Positions 9,409 through 21,075 of a stretch of 64,000 bases of DNA are shown here, in pieces. Location of the stretch: NCBI GenBank assembly GCA_003212925.1, contig QCOL01000005.1, positions 1 through 64,000 of the forward strand. Reading direction: 5' to 3'. Every line of letters begins with the position of its first letter. Position 1 is the first letter of the stretch. The position numbers were made by a program, and so were the translations under genes. Below the pieces are notes generated by a model that did not search any database, was not told the DNA's origin, and was given only the letters and a program-made list of their open reading frames with translations. The DNA comes from Pelagibacteraceae bacterium AG-430-P08. Lineage in GTDB: Bacteria; Pseudomonadota; Alphaproteobacteria; Pelagibacterales; Pelagibacteraceae.

Positions 9409-10805
9409 TGATATCTGCAAACTTATCAGCAATTTTTTACTTGGTTTCTGGCGTATTATTTATCCTTGCTTTAAGAGGTCTATCTTCACCTGAAACTTCT
9501 AGACAAGGAAACTTGTTTGGAATTTTAGGTATGATTATTGCAGTAACAGTGACTTTCTTATCTGTGGGTAACTTCTCAAGTGGGTTTATTTTTGTTTTAG
9601 TCTTCATTTTAATAGGTGGATCTATTGGTGCTCTTATAGCATATAAAATACCAATGACAGCAATGCCAGAGTTAGTAGCAGGCTTCCATAGTTTGGTTGG
9701 ACTTGCAGCTGTATTTGTTGCAATTTCAGCCTTTTTAAATCCTGAGGCATTTAATCTAGGACAGCCTGGAAATATTAAACTTGGAAGTTTGATTGAGATG
9801 TCCATAGGTGCAGCAGTTGGAGCGATAACATTTTCAGGTTCAATAATAGCTTTTTTAAAACTTCAAGGAATTATGTCAGGCTCACCAATCACATTTAAAG
9901 GTCAACATCCTTTGAATGCTATAATTTTAGTTTCAATAGTAATTTTGATTTACTTACTATGTTCAACACAATCATCTAATTTATTTTGGATACTTTTAGC
10001 TGTATCCTTTTTAATAGGTTTCCTTTTAATTATTCCAATAGGTGGAGCAGATATGCCAGTAGTCATATCAATGTTAAACTCTTACTCTGGTTGGGCAGCT
10101 GCTGGAATAGGGTTTACTCTAGAAAATACTGCTCTAATTATTACCGGAGCACTTGTTGGTTCCTCGGGGGCAATTTTATCTTACATAATGTGTAAAGGTA
10201 TGAACCGTTCATTTTTTAATGTTATTCTAGGAGGTTTTGGAGCAACAGAAGACACCTCTGGTTCTACAAAAAAAGAGAAAAGACCAGTTAAAAGTGGTAA
10301 TGCAGATGATGCAGCTTTTTTGATGAAAAATGCCTCATCAGTTATTATTGTACCAGGATATGGAATGGCTGTTGCTCAAGCTCAACATGCTCTCAGAGAA
10401 ATGGTAGACACCTTAAAGAAAAATGACATTAAGGTTTCCTATGCAATTCATCCTGTTGCAGGAAGAATGCCTGGGCATATGAATGTTTTATTAGCTGAAG
10501 CTAATGTTCCATACGATGAAGTTTTTGAATTAGAAGAAATAAATAATGATTTTGCAAATGCGGATGTAGCATTTGTAATTGGTGCTAATGATGTTACAAA
10601 TCCTGTTGCAAAAACTGATCCTCAAAGTCCTATTTACGGAATGCCTGTCCTTGATGTTGAGAAATGCAAATCAGTTTTATTTGTTAAAAGAAGTTTGTCA
10701 CCTGGATATGCGGGTATAGATAACGATTTATTTTATAAGGAAAACACACTAATGTTATTTGCAGATGCAAAGAAAATGACAGAAGATATTACAAAAAACT
10801 TATAG
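9408..10805 (+). CDS. pntB: NAD(P) transhydrogenase subunit beta
   Basis: MPELVAGFHSLVGLAAV, GADMPVVISMLNSYSGWAAAGIGF, VIVPGYGMAVAQAQHALREM. Confidence 0.97.
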   Translation: MISANLSAIFYLVSGVLFILALRGLSSPETSRQGNLFGILGMIIAVTVTFLSVGNFSSGFIFVLVFILIGGSIGALIAYKIPMTAMPELVAGFHSLVGLAAVFVAISAFLNPEAFNLGQPGNIKLGSLIEMSIGAAVGAITFSGSIIAFLKLQGIMSGSPITFKGQHPLNAIILVSIVILIYLLCSTQSSNLFWILLAVSFLIGFLLIIPIGGADMPVVISMLNSYSGWAAAGIGFTLENTALIITGALVGSSGAILSYIMCKGMNRSFFNVILGGFGATEDTSGSTKKEKRPVKSGNADDAAFLMKNASSVIIVPGYGMAVAQAQHALREMVDTLKKNDIKVSYAIHPVAGRMPGHMNVLLAEANVPYDEVFELEEINNDFANADVAFVIGANDVTNPVAKTDPQSPIYGMPVLDVEKCKSVLFVKRSLSPGYAGIDNDLFYKENTLMLFADAKKMTEDITKNL

Positions 10806-10811
10806 GATAAA

Positions 10812-11510
10812 ATGAATATCAAAATATTTTGTGATATAGCAGATTTACAAATTATAAAAAAATTTAACAAGAAAGAGATTGTAAAGGGCTTTACCACAAA
10901 TCCAAGCCTGATGAGAAAAGCAGGCGCTAAAAATTACCAATTATACTCAAAACAATTACTTAAAGTCTGTAATAAAAAACCTATTTCCTTTGAGGTTTTT
11001 GCTGATGACCATAAGTCAATGGTAAAACAAGGAAAAAAGATTAGTGAATGGGGAAAAAACGTTTATGTAAAAGTTCCAGTAGTAAATTCAAAAAACAGAT
11101 TTAGTGGAAAAACAATTAAAGAATTAAATAGTAAAAATATTAAACTTAACATAACAGCAGTTTATACATCTAATCAAACAAAAAAAATTTTAAAAGTTAT
11201 AAATAGAAAATCAAAAGTAATAATATCTATCTTTGCTGGAAGAGCAGGTGATACAGGTAAAGATCCTGTGCCTGAATTTATAAAAAGTATTAAATTGGCA
11301 AAAAATTATAAGAATGTAGAAATATTATGGGCAAGTGTTAGAGAGCCATATAATTATATTCAAGCAAAACAATTAGGTTGTCATATCATTACCATTCCGC
11401 CAGCAATTATTGAAAAAATCCAAAAGTTTGGAAAATCATTTAATCAATTAACATTAGAAACAGTTAGAGCTTTTTTAATTGATAGTAAGAAATCTAAATT
11501 TAAAATTTAA
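10812..11510 (+). CDS. tal: Transaldolase family protein
   Basis: FCDIADLQIIKKF...VKGFTTNPSLMRKAG...FEVFADD...VKVPV. Confidence 0.88.
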   Translation: MNIKIFCDIADLQIIKKFNKKEIVKGFTTNPSLMRKAGAKNYQLYSKQLLKVCNKKPISFEVFADDHKSMVKQGKKISEWGKNVYVKVPVVNSKNRFSGKTIKELNSKNIKLNITAVYTSNQTKKILKVINRKSKVIISIFAGRAGDTGKDPVPEFIKSIKLAKNYKNVEILWASVREPYNYIQAKQLGCHIITIPPAIIEKIQKFGKSFNQLTLETVRAFLIDSKKSKFKI

Positions 11511-11511
11511 T

Positions 11512-11588
<77 letters not shown>

Positions 11589-11593
11589 ATAAT

Positions 11594-11800
11594 TTAAATT
11601 CTATTTTTAAGCTTATTTAATTTTTTAACTCTTTTGATATTTTCTTGCAGTATTCTTTTTTTTTTTTCAGATGGCTTTTCGTATGTATTTTTTAACTTAA
11701 TTATTTTAAAAAAACCGTCTCTTTGGAGTTTTCTTTTTAAAACTCTTAAAGCCTGTTCAACATTATTATCTTTTACTTCGATTTTAATAAATACCTCCAA
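11594..11800 (-). CDS. rpsU: Ribosomal protein S21
   Basis: VEQALRVLKRKLQRDGFFKIIKLKNTYEKPSEKKKR. Confidence 0.95.
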   Translation of the reverse strand: MEVFIKIEVKDNNVEQALRVLKRKLQRDGFFKIIKLKNTYEKPSEKKKRILQENIKRVKKLNKLKNRI

Positions 11801-11859
11801 AAAAGGATTTAACTATCATCTTTATAATTTTATGTCTATTAAATTTACTCATATTTTTT

Positions 11860-12435
11860 TTAATTTTTATTAAGAATGTTATTTTTCTCTTTCTCTTTTT
11901 TCTCTCTTTTTACTCTTCTTTCAGCTTTCGCAATTGCATCCAAAAGATCTTTTTGAGTAAATAAATTTAATGCGATCGGATCTTTTGAGCTTAAATTATT
12001 ATAATTCCAATAGCTTTTATTTCTTATTGAGGTAACAGAATTTTTGGTAATCCCTACAAGTTTTGCTATTTGAGAGTCTTTAAGAATATTGTGTTGCTTT
12101 ATTAACCATAAAGCGGAGTCTGGTTTATCCTGTCTTTTTGATAAAGGAATATACTTTTTAATTTTTTTTTCTTCGTTTGATATTTCAATATCTAGATTCT
12201 TAATCTGAAGAGGCCTATTCTTGTCATTCGATGAAAGATTAATTTCCTCTCTGGACAATTGTCCAGTCATTATAGGATTATAAGCTTTTATACCTTTTGC
12301 AACTTCACCATCCGCAATACCTTGAACTTCCACTTCATGTAATTTACAAAAATCAGCAATTTGTTTAAATGTTAGAGTTGTGTTTTCAACAAGCCATACA
12401 GCTGTTGCCATTGGCATCAAAGGTGCTTTAGACAT
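11860..12435 (-). CDS. DUF1013 / TrcR-like cell cycle transcriptional regulator
   Basis: APLMPMATAVWLVENTTLTFKQIADFCKLHEVEVQGIADGEVA...GITKNSVTSIRNKSYWN. Confidence 0.88.
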   Translation of the reverse strand: MSKAPLMPMATAVWLVENTTLTFKQIADFCKLHEVEVQGIADGEVAKGIKAYNPIMTGQLSREEINLSSNDKNRPLQIKNLDIEISNEEKKIKKYIPLSKRQDKPDSALWLIKQHNILKDSQIAKLVGITKNSVTSIRNKSYWNYNNLSSKDPIALNLFTQKDLLDAIAKAERRVKREKKEKEKNNILNKN

Positions 12436-12663
12436 TTATTTTTTTTCTGATTTAAAATTTTGAAATTTTTTATTAAATTTACTTATTCTTCCTTTATCCA
12501 TTAATTTTTGTTTACCACCAGTCCAAGCAGAATGTGATTTTGGATCAATTTCTAGTTTTAGAACATCGCCTTCCGAACCCCAAGTAGACTTAGTTTCAAA
12601 AAGTGTACCATCGGTCATTTCAACTTTAATTTTGTGATAGTTTGGATGAATATTTTTTTTCAT
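12436..12663 (-). CDS. rpmE: Ribosomal protein L31
   Basis: [20 protein letters not shown]...[23 protein letters not shown]. Confidence 0.96.
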   Translation of the reverse strand: MKKNIHPNYHKIKVEMTDGTLFETKSTWGSEGDVLKLEIDPKSHSAWTGGKQKLMDKGRISKFNKKFQNFKSEKK

Positions 12664-12698
12664 AGCCAGTCTTATAGCAAAAGATTTTTTTAAAACAA

Positions 12699-13439
12699 TT
12701 AAAAGTTAAGCACTTTTTTTTGAAATTCTTTATTAATGTTTGAGTTTGTAGCAATAATTTTAATATTATTTAGGTTTTTGAGGTTTATGTCATTTGTTAT
12801 TCCACCAGCTTCCTGAACCAAAAGTAATCCTGCTGCAATATCCCATAAATTGAGTTTTTTTTGAAAATAACCATCATATCGACCGGCAGCAACATAAGCT
12901 AGATCAAGTGCTGCACAACCTGATTTTCTATAAATAAAATCTGCCTCCTTTTTAAAATTTTCACCAATTGTAAATAAACATTCATTGATATCTTTTTTCT
13001 TTGAAACTTTAATTCTTTGATTGTTTAAAAAAGCACCTTTGTTTTTTTCAGCAAAAAAAATCTCATCTTTTATTGGATCAAAAATTAATCCAGATACAAT
13101 TTCATTAAATGACAAAAGACCAATAGAAATAGCAAAATGTGGAATTCCATGTAAAAAATTAGTGGTCCCATCTATTGGATCAATTATCCATGTATTTTCA
13201 AAATCTTTATTTTTTTTTTGTCCTCTTTCCTCACTGATAAATGAAAAATTCGGTCTTGCCTTTTCTAGTTCTTCAATAATTATTTTTTCTACTTTTAGGT
13301 CTGTGTTAGTGACAAAATCTCTTTGACTTTTTTTGGAAACTTGTAATTTTTCTATTTCTCCAAAATCCCTTATTAAAATTTTTGAGGCTTTCTCACTAGC
13401 TTTAATCATGACATTTAGATTTGCAGAAATAGAATTCAT
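12699..13439 (-). CDS. suhB: Inositol monophosphatase family protein
   Basis: ISEERG...[29 protein letters not shown] motif. Confidence 0.93.
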   Translation of the reverse strand: MNSISANLNVMIKASEKASKILIRDFGEIEKLQVSKKSQRDFVTNTDLKVEKIIIEELEKARPNFSFISEERGQKKNKDFENTWIIDPIDGTTNFLHGIPHFAISIGLLSFNEIVSGLIFDPIKDEIFFAEKNKGAFLNNQRIKVSKKKDINECLFTIGENFKKEADFIYRKSGCAALDLAYVAAGRYDGYFQKKLNLWDIAAGLLLVQEAGGITNDINLKNLNNIKIIATNSNINKEFQKKVLNF

Positions 13440-13443
13440 ATTA

Positions 13444-14004
13444 TTAAATTTTTTTAATATACTCTAAAGTTCTAGTATCTAAAATGATTTCATCTCCAGA
13501 CTCAATGAAAGGAGGCACTTGGATACTAAGACCATTATCCAGTGATGCTGGTTTATATGATGAAGAAACTGTTTGACCTTTTAATGCAACATCTGTTGTT
13601 TTTATCTTACAACTAACTTGATTAGGTAAATCTATGGATATGGGTTTGTTATCATAGAAGTTTACAGACACTTCTAAGTTTTCTGTCAATAATTTTCCTT
13701 TTTCTCCAATTATTTTTTTTTTAATTTCTATTTGCTCAAAAGATTTTGGTTCCATAAAAAAATAGCTATTTTCACTTTCGTATAAGTAATTATATTTTGT
13801 TTCTTCTAAGGATGCTTTTTCAACTGTTTCACTTGATCTAAATCTTTCATTTAATTTTGTATTTTTGTTTAAGCTTTTCATTTCAACTTGTGCAAAAGCT
13901 CCACCTTTACCAGGTTTTACATGTTGTGTTTTGAGCACTTGCCATAAGTCATTTTTATATTCTAAAAGCATACCAACTCTAATTTCTCCAGCATTTATTT
14001 TCAT
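13444..14004 (-). CDS. efp: Elongation factor P
   Basis: MKINAGEIRVGMLLEYKNDLWQVLKTQHVKPGKGGAFAQVEMK. Confidence 0.97.
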   Translation of the reverse strand: MKINAGEIRVGMLLEYKNDLWQVLKTQHVKPGKGGAFAQVEMKSLNKNTKLNERFRSSETVEKASLEETKYNYLYESENSYFFMEPKSFEQIEIKKKIIGEKGKLLTENLEVSVNFYDNKPISIDLPNQVSCKIKTTDVALKGQTVSSSYKPASLDNGLSIQVPPFIESGDEIILDTRTLEYIKKI

Positions 14005-14615
14005 TTTAATTTTTTAACTGCTTCTAATGGTTTCAATTTTTTATTATTCCAAACGTAGCCTGAGATAGCTAAAAAGTTTGCTTTATTCAATAAAAGTTTT
14101 TTATAATTATTAGAATTGATACCACCTATAGCAACAACTGGAATTTTTGTGATTTTTTTCACTTTTCTTATTAAATCAGTATGAGCTTTAAATTTTATTA
14201 TTTTTGTTTTTGAGTTATGAAAGGCCCCAAGCGCTATGTAATCAGCTCTATTTTTTACAGCTACTTTCGCAAGTTTTACAGAGTTATGACAGGTAACTCC
14301 AATTATCTTATCACCAATTAACTCTCTTGCTTTGATAATATCCATATCTTTTTGACCCAAATGACAACCATCAGCATTTAATCTCTTGGCAACTAAAACA
14401 TCGTCATTAATAAGAAATTTGACTTTAAATTCTTTACAAATTTTCTTAATTTTTTCACCAATGATTATTTTTTTTTTAAAAGTTTCTTTTTTAAGCCTTA
14501 ATTGAAAAAAACTCACTTTTTTTTGTTGAAGAACCTTGGTTAAATCTTGATAGAAAGAGTTATTAATTTTGGTTGGCGAAATGAGATAAATGAATTTTTT
14601 TTTATTGACTCTCAA
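14001..14615 (-). CDS. thiE: Thiamine-phosphate synthase
   Basis: FFQLRLK...FLINDDVLVAKRLNADGCHLGQKDM...GVTCHNS...PVVAIGGI. Confidence 0.93.
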   Translation of the reverse strand: MRVNKKKFIYLISPTKINNSFYQDLTKVLQQKKVSFFQLRLKKETFKKKIIIGEKIKKICKEFKVKFLINDDVLVAKRLNADGCHLGQKDMDIIKARELIGDKIIGVTCHNSVKLAKVAVKNRADYIALGAFHNSKTKIIKFKAHTDLIRKVKKITKIPVVAIGGINSNNYKKLLLNKANFLAISGYVWNNKKLKPLEAVKKLK

Positions 14616-15612
14616 GTTCTTTAGACCATTTACCTTGAGCAGCTAATGTGTTCATTCTTGCTCTTTGGTTAAAAATTTTTTGAGTTCCCTCAATATTTTT
14701 TGTATCCTGAGACCAAAATTTTAATGCGCTTTGCTGAAGAGCTCGTCCATAAGAGTAACTCATTATAAAGTCGGTGTCATTGTATCTATTAATCAAATTT
14801 AAATTTTCTGTCGCCTCTATTTCTGATTGACCACCAGATAAAAATGCTATTCCTGGTACTTCCGATGGAACAGAGTCTTTTAAACATTTAAGAGTTAACT
14901 TTGCTACCTCCTCTTTTGATATTTTGTCTTTAGATTCATTACCAGCCAAAATCATATTTGGTTTTAGTATCACTCCTTTTAAATCAACGTTATGCAGGAT
15001 TAGTTCCTCAAAACATTTTTTTATTACCTCAGATGTTTTAGTAAAGCATTCTTTTGCTGAATGCTCGCCATCCATTAAAACTTCAGGTTCAACAATCGGA
15101 ACCATATTACACTCTTGAACTAATGCAGAGTATCTAGCCAAGGCATGTGCATTAGATTGTATTGAGAGTTTACTTGGATATTCTTTTGATATGTTATAAA
15201 CACCTCTCCATTTTGTAAACTTGGCTCCTAATTTATAATATTCTTTTAATCTTTCTCTTAAACCATCCAAACCCTCAGTAATTTTTTCGTTTGGTGAACC
15301 AGCTAAAACTTTTGCTCCAGTATCAACTTTAATACCTGGGGTACTGCCCATTTCTGAAATCAATTCTGGGATTTTATTTTTTTTCGAGGTTATTTGTTTT
15401 ATAGTTTCATCGTATAAAATTACCCCTCCGATACATTCAGTCATACTAGACGCACTAAACAATGTTTCCCTAAATAATAAACGGTTTTCAGATGTTGATT
15501 GAACTTTTACCGACTCTAATCTTTTAGTCATAGTTGTGGTACTCTCATCAGCTGCAAGAATACCTTTTCCATTGTAAAGTATTTTTAGTGCTATATTATT
15601 TAATTCAGACAT
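14602..15612 (-). CDS. fda: Fructose-bisphosphate aldolase class I
   Basis: GKGILAADESTTTMTKRL...GAKFTKWRGVY...VPIVEPEVLMDG...LKPNMILAG. Confidence 0.95.
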   Translation of the reverse strand: MSELNNIALKILYNGKGILAADESTTTMTKRLESVKVQSTSENRLLFRETLFSASSMTECIGGVILYDETIKQITSKKNKIPELISEMGSTPGIKVDTGAKVLAGSPNEKITEGLDGLRERLKEYYKLGAKFTKWRGVYNISKEYPSKLSIQSNAHALARYSALVQECNMVPIVEPEVLMDGEHSAKECFTKTSEVIKKCFEELILHNVDLKGVILKPNMILAGNESKDKISKEEVAKLTLKCLKDSVPSEVPGIAFLSGGQSEIEATENLNLINRYNDTDFIMSYSYGRALQQSALKFWSQDTKNIEGTQKIFNQRARMNTLAAQGKWSKELESQ

Positions 15613-15613
15613 G

Positions 15614-16792
15614 TTAGTTTAAAGCTTTTATACCAGGTAACTCTTTTCCTTCAAGATATTCTAAAAATGCTCCACCGGCAGTTGAAACAAAGTTAAAATT
15701 TTCTATTAATTTAATTTTATTGATAAGAGCTATTGTATCTCCACCACCTACAACTGAGTAAATTGAGTTATTTTTATTTTTTTTTGTTATAGCTTTTGCA
15801 ATATTGTAACTGCCATTAGCAAAATTTGGATTTTCAAAATAGCCTGCTGGTCCATTCCAAAGAACTGTTTCACTATTTTCAATAATACCTTTTACCTTAT
15901 TCAATGTTTTAGGACCAATATCCAAAATGATGTCATCATCTTTGATATTATTTAGTTCTTTTATTTGTGGTTTATCATCTAAATTTTTTCCAATCAAAAC
16001 GTCTTCTGGCAAAATAATTTTACAAGAATGACTTTTTAAAGTTTCAAAAATCTCTTTGATCATTAGATCACAATTTTCCTCTTTAATTGATTTACCTATT
16101 TGGTTCCCTTTGTATTCAATAATGTTGTTAGCCATTCCACCAACAATGATAATATTATCAAATTTAGATATTAAATTTTTGATTATTCCAATTTTCGTTG
16201 AAATTTTTGATCCCCCAATAATACAAGTAATTGGTTTTTTTATTTCTGTTGTAACTTTTTTTAAAGCACTAATTTCAGTTTCCAACTGTAATCCAGCGAA
16301 AGAGGGAAGAAACTCAGTAATTTTACTCACCGAGGCGTGCGCTCTATGTGAGCAAGAAAAAGCATCGTTTACATACAGATCAGCTAGTTTTGCTAAATGT
16401 TGTGCAAAGTTAGTGTCATTTTTTTCCTCCTCTTTGTAAAATCTAATATTCTCTAAAAAAACTATTTGAGAGTTTGGATCTTCAAACAAATCCTCTTTTT
16501 TTAATTTAAAAATATCTTCTTTTACTAGTCTAATTTTTCTATTAATTTTTTTTTCAATATTTTCACAAATTGGTTTAAGTGAGAGATCGGTAATTACGTT
16601 ACCTTTTGGCCGTCCTACGTGAGAAATTATTATAATTTTTGATTGTTCTTTTATTAAAAAATCTATGATTGGAATAATTTTATTTATTCTTGTTTCGTCG
16701 GTTATTGAACCATTTTTTAATGGGACATTTAAATCCAATCTTAACAAAACTTTTTTTTTACTAAGATTTTTCTGGTTTTTTATACTATTCAT
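15614..16792 (-). CDS. pgk: Phosphoglycerate kinase
   Basis: KKVLLRLDLNVPLKNGSITDETRI...ISHVGRPKG...YVNDAFSCSHRAHAS. Confidence 0.98.
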   Translation of the reverse strand: MNSIKNQKNLSKKKVLLRLDLNVPLKNGSITDETRINKIIPIIDFLIKEQSKIIIISHVGRPKGNVITDLSLKPICENIEKKINRKIRLVKEDIFKLKKEDLFEDPNSQIVFLENIRFYKEEEKNDTNFAQHLAKLADLYVNDAFSCSHRAHASVSKITEFLPSFAGLQLETEISALKKVTTEIKKPITCIIGGSKISTKIGIIKNLISKFDNIIIVGGMANNIIEYKGNQIGKSIKEENCDLMIKEIFETLKSHSCKIILPEDVLIGKNLDDKPQIKELNNIKDDDIILDIGPKTLNKVKGIIENSETVLWNGPAGYFENPNFANGSYNIAKAITKKNKNNSIYSVVGGGDTIALINKIKLIENFNFVSTAGGAFLEYLEGKELPGIKALN

Positions 16793-17790
16793 TAAGAAAT
16801 TTTATGAAGATATTCAGCTATATCACACATCCTATTTGAAAAACCCCATTCATTATCATACCAAGCTGAGATTTTTCCCATATTTTTGCCAACCACATTT
16901 GTTAAACTTGCATCAATAATTGATGAGGCAGGATTATGATTAAAGTCAATTGACACAAGTTTTTCTCTTGTGATTTCAATAACTTTATTTTTTTTACTAA
17001 AATCTTCAAATACTGAATTTATTTTTTCAATGCTCAAATCTTTTTTTGCACAGAAGACAAGTTCAATTAATGAAACATTTGGGATTGGTACTCTCATTGC
17101 TATACCCTCTAACTTTCCTTTTAGGGAAGGAATTATTTCACCTATAGCTTTTGACGCACCAGTAGAAGTTGGTACGATTGATTGACTAGCAGATCTAGCT
17201 CTTCTAGGGTCTTTATGTGAATTATCTAAAATTCTTTGATCGCTTGTAAATGCATGTATGGTTGTCATAAAACCTTTTTCTATTCCAAAATTTTCATTTA
17301 AAATGTAAGCAACTGGCGCTAGGCAGTTTGTTGTGCAAGATGCAGCAGAAATAATTTTATCATCTTTTTTTAATTCAGACTCATTTACTCCAAAGACAAT
17401 AGTTTTATCTGCATCTTTACATGGAGCTGAGACAATCACTTTTTTTGCTCCATTTTTAAGATGTGTTTGCAATTTATCTTTAGAATTAAATTTTCCAGTA
17501 CATTCAAATACATAATCAACACCATATTTTTTCCAATCAATTTTATCTAAATCTGTTTCTTGACTAAAAGAAATTTTGTTTTTATTTATAATAAGATTAT
17601 TTTCATCATAGCTTATATCAGCTCTAAATTTACCATGTATTGAATCATATTTTAAAAGAGTTGAGCATGTCGCAGAATTTGTTCTATTGTTAATATGTTT
17701 TATTTCTATATTTTTATCCCCTTCAAAAATAGAGCGAAGAATCATTCTTCCAATTCTTCCCATTCCATTAATACCAATTTTTATTTTCAT
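16792..17790 (-). CDS. gap: Glyceraldehyde-3-phosphate dehydrogenase
   Basis: [16 protein letters not shown]...[14 protein letters not shown]...[12 protein letters not shown]. Confidence 0.98.
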   Translation of the reverse strand: MKIKIGINGMGRIGRMILRSIFEGDKNIEIKHINNRTNSATCSTLLKYDSIHGKFRADISYDENNLIINKNKISFSQETDLDKIDWKKYGVDYVFECTGKFNSKDKLQTHLKNGAKKVIVSAPCKDADKTIVFGVNESELKKDDKIISAASCTTNCLAPVAYILNENFGIEKGFMTTIHAFTSDQRILDNSHKDPRRARSASQSIVPTSTGASKAIGEIIPSLKGKLEGIAMRVPIPNVSLIELVFCAKKDLSIEKINSVFEDFSKKNKVIEITREKLVSIDFNHNPASSIIDASLTNVVGKNMGKISAWYDNEWGFSNRMCDIAEYLHKIS

Positions 17791-19718
17791 ATTTTTTCTT
17801 TAATTTTTTTTACTATGCTTTCAGAATTTAATTTAAAGTGGTCATAAATTTTTTTATACGGGGCACTTTTCCCAAAATCGTTAATTCCAAAATTTAAACC
17901 TTTTGTACCAGTATATTTTTTCCAGTAATTCGTTTCTGAGGCTTCGATGGATACAATAAGTTCAGTTTCGCATAATATTTTGTCTTTATATTCTTCACTT
18001 TGATTATCAAATATTTTTTGACAAGGCATTGAAATGACTTTGGAATAAATACCATCTGTGGCTAATTTATGACCCACATCACTTGCTAAACTTGTTTCAG
18101 ACCCAGTTGCTAAAATTGTTAAACTTATATTATCCCCAGTTCTCAAAACTTCATAAGCGCCTAAAGACGATTTATTTTTAAGAGAATTTTCAAGTCTAAT
18201 AGGATTGACACCTTGTCTAGTTAGTGAAATTACACTTGGAGTATTTTTACTTTCTAGAGCCAACTGCCAACACTCAAAAGTTTCAATAGTATCTGAAGGT
18301 CTAAAAACATTTAAATTTGGAATAGATCTCAAACTTGTTAACTGTTCAATTGGCTGATGAGTTGGTCCATCCTCACCTAAGCCGATAGAGTCATGAGTAA
18401 AAACATATATAACTTGTTGTTTCATCATTGCCGCTAGTCTGATAGAGGGTTTACAATAGTCACTAAATATTAGAAAAGTTCCTCCATAAGGAATTAGGCT
18501 ACTGTGTAAGGCTATTCCATTCATTATTCCACACATCGCGTGCTCTCTAACTCCATAATGAATATAATTTCCTGAAAAATTTCCTGGTTTGATTATTTTA
18601 TGATCTTTAGTTTTAGTATTATTTGATCCAGCTAAATCAGCTGAACCACCAATTAAGTAAGGAAATTTTGATATAATGTTCAAAAATATTTCTGAAGATT
18701 TCCTTGTAGCAATTGGTTTAGTATTTTTAGTATACTCAACTTTTGCTTTTTCAATTAATTTTTTAAATGAATTTAAATTTTTAAAATTTGAAAAGTTTGC
18801 TTTATTTTTCTGAGCTTTTTGTGAAGCTTTTTCTCCAATTTTTCTCCATTCACTTAATAATTCAGTCGGAATCTTGAATGGCTCATATTTCCATTTTAAT
18901 TTTTTTCTAACCAGTTTTATTTCTTCATCACCTAATGGACTTCCATGGGATGAGGCCTTACCCCCTTTGTTAGGAGATCCATAACCAATTGTTGTTTTAC
19001 ATGAAATTGCGATAGGTTTTTTTGATTTCTGTGCTTTTTTTAAAGCTTTAGATATTTCTTTGAAATCATGACCGTTAATTCTTAAGAAGTCCCACCCGTA
19101 GCTCTTAAATCTTTTTTCATGATCATCTGAAACAGCTAATTTAGTGGGACCATCGATTGATATAGAATTATTATCAAATAATAAAATAAGATTCTTTAAT
19201 TTTAGATGTCCAGCTAAGCTTAATGACTCATGACTAATACCTTCCATTAAACATCCGTCGCCAGCGAGAACATAAGTTTTATGATTGATCTTTCCTTTCC
19301 CTAATTGTTTTTTTAAAATTTCTTCTGATATTGCAAACCCAACTGCATTTGAGATTCCTTGTCCCAATGGACCTGTAGTAGTTTCAATACCGGTATTTGG
19401 ATGATACTCAGGATGTCCAGCACATATGGACTCTAATTGTCTAAAATTTTTAATATCATTTAGAGAAACACTTTTGTAACCAGTTAAATAAAGAAGAGAA
19501 TAAAGCAACATTGATCCATGCCCAGCAGAAAGAACAAATCTATCTCTATTAATCCAGCTAGGATTTTTTGGATTAAATTTTAAAAAATCTTTAAAAAGCA
19601 CTGTAGCAACATCTGCCATTCCCATCGGCATTCCAGGGTGACCTGAGTTTGCTTTTTGAACAGCATCAATTGAGAGAAATCTAATACAATTAGCTAATTC
19701 TTTATAAAATTTACTCAA
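17787..19718 (-). CDS. tkt: Transketolase
   Basis: [29 protein letters not shown]...[14 protein letters not shown]...[14 protein letters not shown]. Confidence 0.98.
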   Translation of the reverse strand: MSKFYKELANCIRFLSIDAVQKANSGHPGMPMGMADVATVLFKDFLKFNPKNPSWINRDRFVLSAGHGSMLLYSLLYLTGYKSVSLNDIKNFRQLESICAGHPEYHPNTGIETTTGPLGQGISNAVGFAISEEILKKQLGKGKINHKTYVLAGDGCLMEGISHESLSLAGHLKLKNLILLFDNNSISIDGPTKLAVSDDHEKRFKSYGWDFLRINGHDFKEISKALKKAQKSKKPIAISCKTTIGYGSPNKGGKASSHGSPLGDEEIKLVRKKLKWKYEPFKIPTELLSEWRKIGEKASQKAQKNKANFSNFKNLNSFKKLIEKAKVEYTKNTKPIATRKSSEIFLNIISKFPYLIGGSADLAGSNNTKTKDHKIIKPGNFSGNYIHYGVREHAMCGIMNGIALHSSLIPYGGTFLIFSDYCKPSIRLAAMMKQQVIYVFTHDSIGLGEDGPTHQPIEQLTSLRSIPNLNVFRPSDTIETFECWQLALESKNTPSVISLTRQGVNPIRLENSLKNKSSLGAYEVLRTGDNISLTILATGSETSLASDVGHKLATDGIYSKVISMPCQKIFDNQSEEYKDKILCETELIVSIEASETNYWKKYTGTKGLNFGINDFGKSAPYKKIYDHFKLNSESIVKKIKEKI

Positions 19719-19771
19719 ATTTATCCTGTCTAGACTTAGAAGATTCTATTTAATAATATAAACATATATAT

Positions 19772-20095
19772 ATGAATTCTATTCTTGAAAAAGAAAAAAA
19801 GCTTAATATCGCATTGGCTAAACTAAAAAATTTAAACCTAGAGGATCCAGATATAAAAAAAAATATTGAAATTCTTGGAGAACAAAAAAATCAATTAGAA
19901 ATTGAAAAATCCGAATTAGAGAAAAAATATAAAACTTTAGTGGACGAGCATAATAATTTATCAAGAAAATTAGAGGAATTACAAAATAGAGAAAAAATTG
20001 AAAAAAAAAAAAGATTAGAATTTTCTGAAAAAATAGATGAATTAAACCAAGAAACTAATACTTTAATGGACGAAATAGATAAATGGCAAACGTAA
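19772..20095 (+). CDS. Coiled-coil protein (DUF4164-like) upstream of zapA
   Basis: 107 aa Glu/Lys-rich coiled coil; overlaps zapA start by 13 nt. Confidence 0.7.
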   Translation: MNSILEKEKKLNIALAKLKNLNLEDPDIKKNIEILGEQKNQLEIEKSELEKKYKTLVDEHNNLSRKLEELQNREKIEKKKRLEFSEKIDELNQETNTLMDEIDKWQT

Positions 20096-20526
20096 CTATA
20101 AAATTCAATGGCAAAGAGTTTTTGTTGTCATGTGATGATGGACAAGAAGAACATCTTGAAGAATTATTAATACAAATCAATCAAAAGTTTAACAACCTAA
20201 AAAATGATTTAGGAAATATTGGTGAAAATAAACTTTTATTAATTACTGCAGTAAAAGTGATGGATGAATATTATGAAACCAAAAAAAAAGTTGAGCAAAA
20301 AAAAATAGAATTTAAAGAACTTTCAAATAAATTTATAGAGTTAAAATCATTGGTCTATGAATACAGAGATAGAAAAGAGGAAGAAATTAAAAATTTGAAT
20401 AAAAATCACATTGAATTAAAAGATGAAATTGAGCTTAATCAAAAACATTATGAAAAATTAATTGATGCTGCTGCAGATGAGATTTCAAATTTCGTAGAAA
20501 AAGCAAGTACTGATAAAATATCTTAA
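20083..20526 (+). CDS. zapA: Cell division protein ZapA
   Basis: MANVTIKFNGKEFLLSCDDGQEEHLEELLIQINQKF; standard ZapA N-terminus. Confidence 0.88.
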   Translation: MANVTIKFNGKEFLLSCDDGQEEHLEELLIQINQKFNNLKNDLGNIGENKLLLITAVKVMDEYYETKKKVEQKKIEFKELSNKFIELKSLVYEYRDRKEEEIKNLNKNHIELKDEIELNQKHYEKLIDAAADEISNFVEKASTDKIS

Positions 20527-20535
20527 TAGAATTTT

Positions 20536-21069
20536 GTGAATAAATCTCAAATAAGAAAAAAAATCTTAAAAATTAGAAAACAAAAAAAAATTAAAAAATT
20601 CAATTTTAATTTTGATTTAATTTTAAATATTCTAAAAAGAAAAAAGGTTTTAGGTAAAGTAATTGGAGGCTATTACCCATATAATTATGAAATAGACATT
20701 TTACAAATCTTAGAAAAATTTGAAAAGAAAAAATTTATTATTACATTGCCAAAAATTAAAAAAAATTCACAAATGAACTTTTTTCAATGGTCAACAAATG
20801 ATCCTTTGGCTATAAATAAATTTGGAATACCAGAACCAATTTCAAAAATGGTAAAATATCCAGATATTTTGTTAGTACCTCTTGTAGCATTTGACAAAAA
20901 TTACAACAGGATTGGTTACGGTGGAGGATTTTATGATAGATATATTAAGAAGTTAAAAAAAAGAAAAAAAGTTTTAACAATTGGATTTGCTTACTCTTTT
21001 CAAAAAGTAAAAAAAATACCAACTAATAAATATGATATTAGGTTAGATTTTATTATAACAAATAAATAA
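20536..21069 (+). CDS. 5-formyltetrahydrofolate cyclo-ligase
   Basis: GTG start; DILLVPLVAFDKNYNRIGYGGGFYDRYI signature. Confidence 0.93.
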   Translation: MNKSQIRKKILKIRKQKKIKKFNFNFDLILNILKRKKVLGKVIGGYYPYNYEIDILQILEKFEKKKFIITLPKIKKNSQMNFFQWSTNDPLAINKFGIPEPISKMVKYPDILLVPLVAFDKNYNRIGYGGGFYDRYIKKLKKRKKVLTIGFAYSFQKVKKIPTNKYDIRLDFIITNK

Positions 21070-21075
21070 TTTTTA

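Noticed and set aside
9437-9805. 122-aa ORF antisense to pntB
   Set aside because: Shadow ORF opposite a strong conserved coding frame
16056-16439. 127-aa ORF antisense to pgk
   Set aside because: Shadow ORF opposite conserved pgk frame
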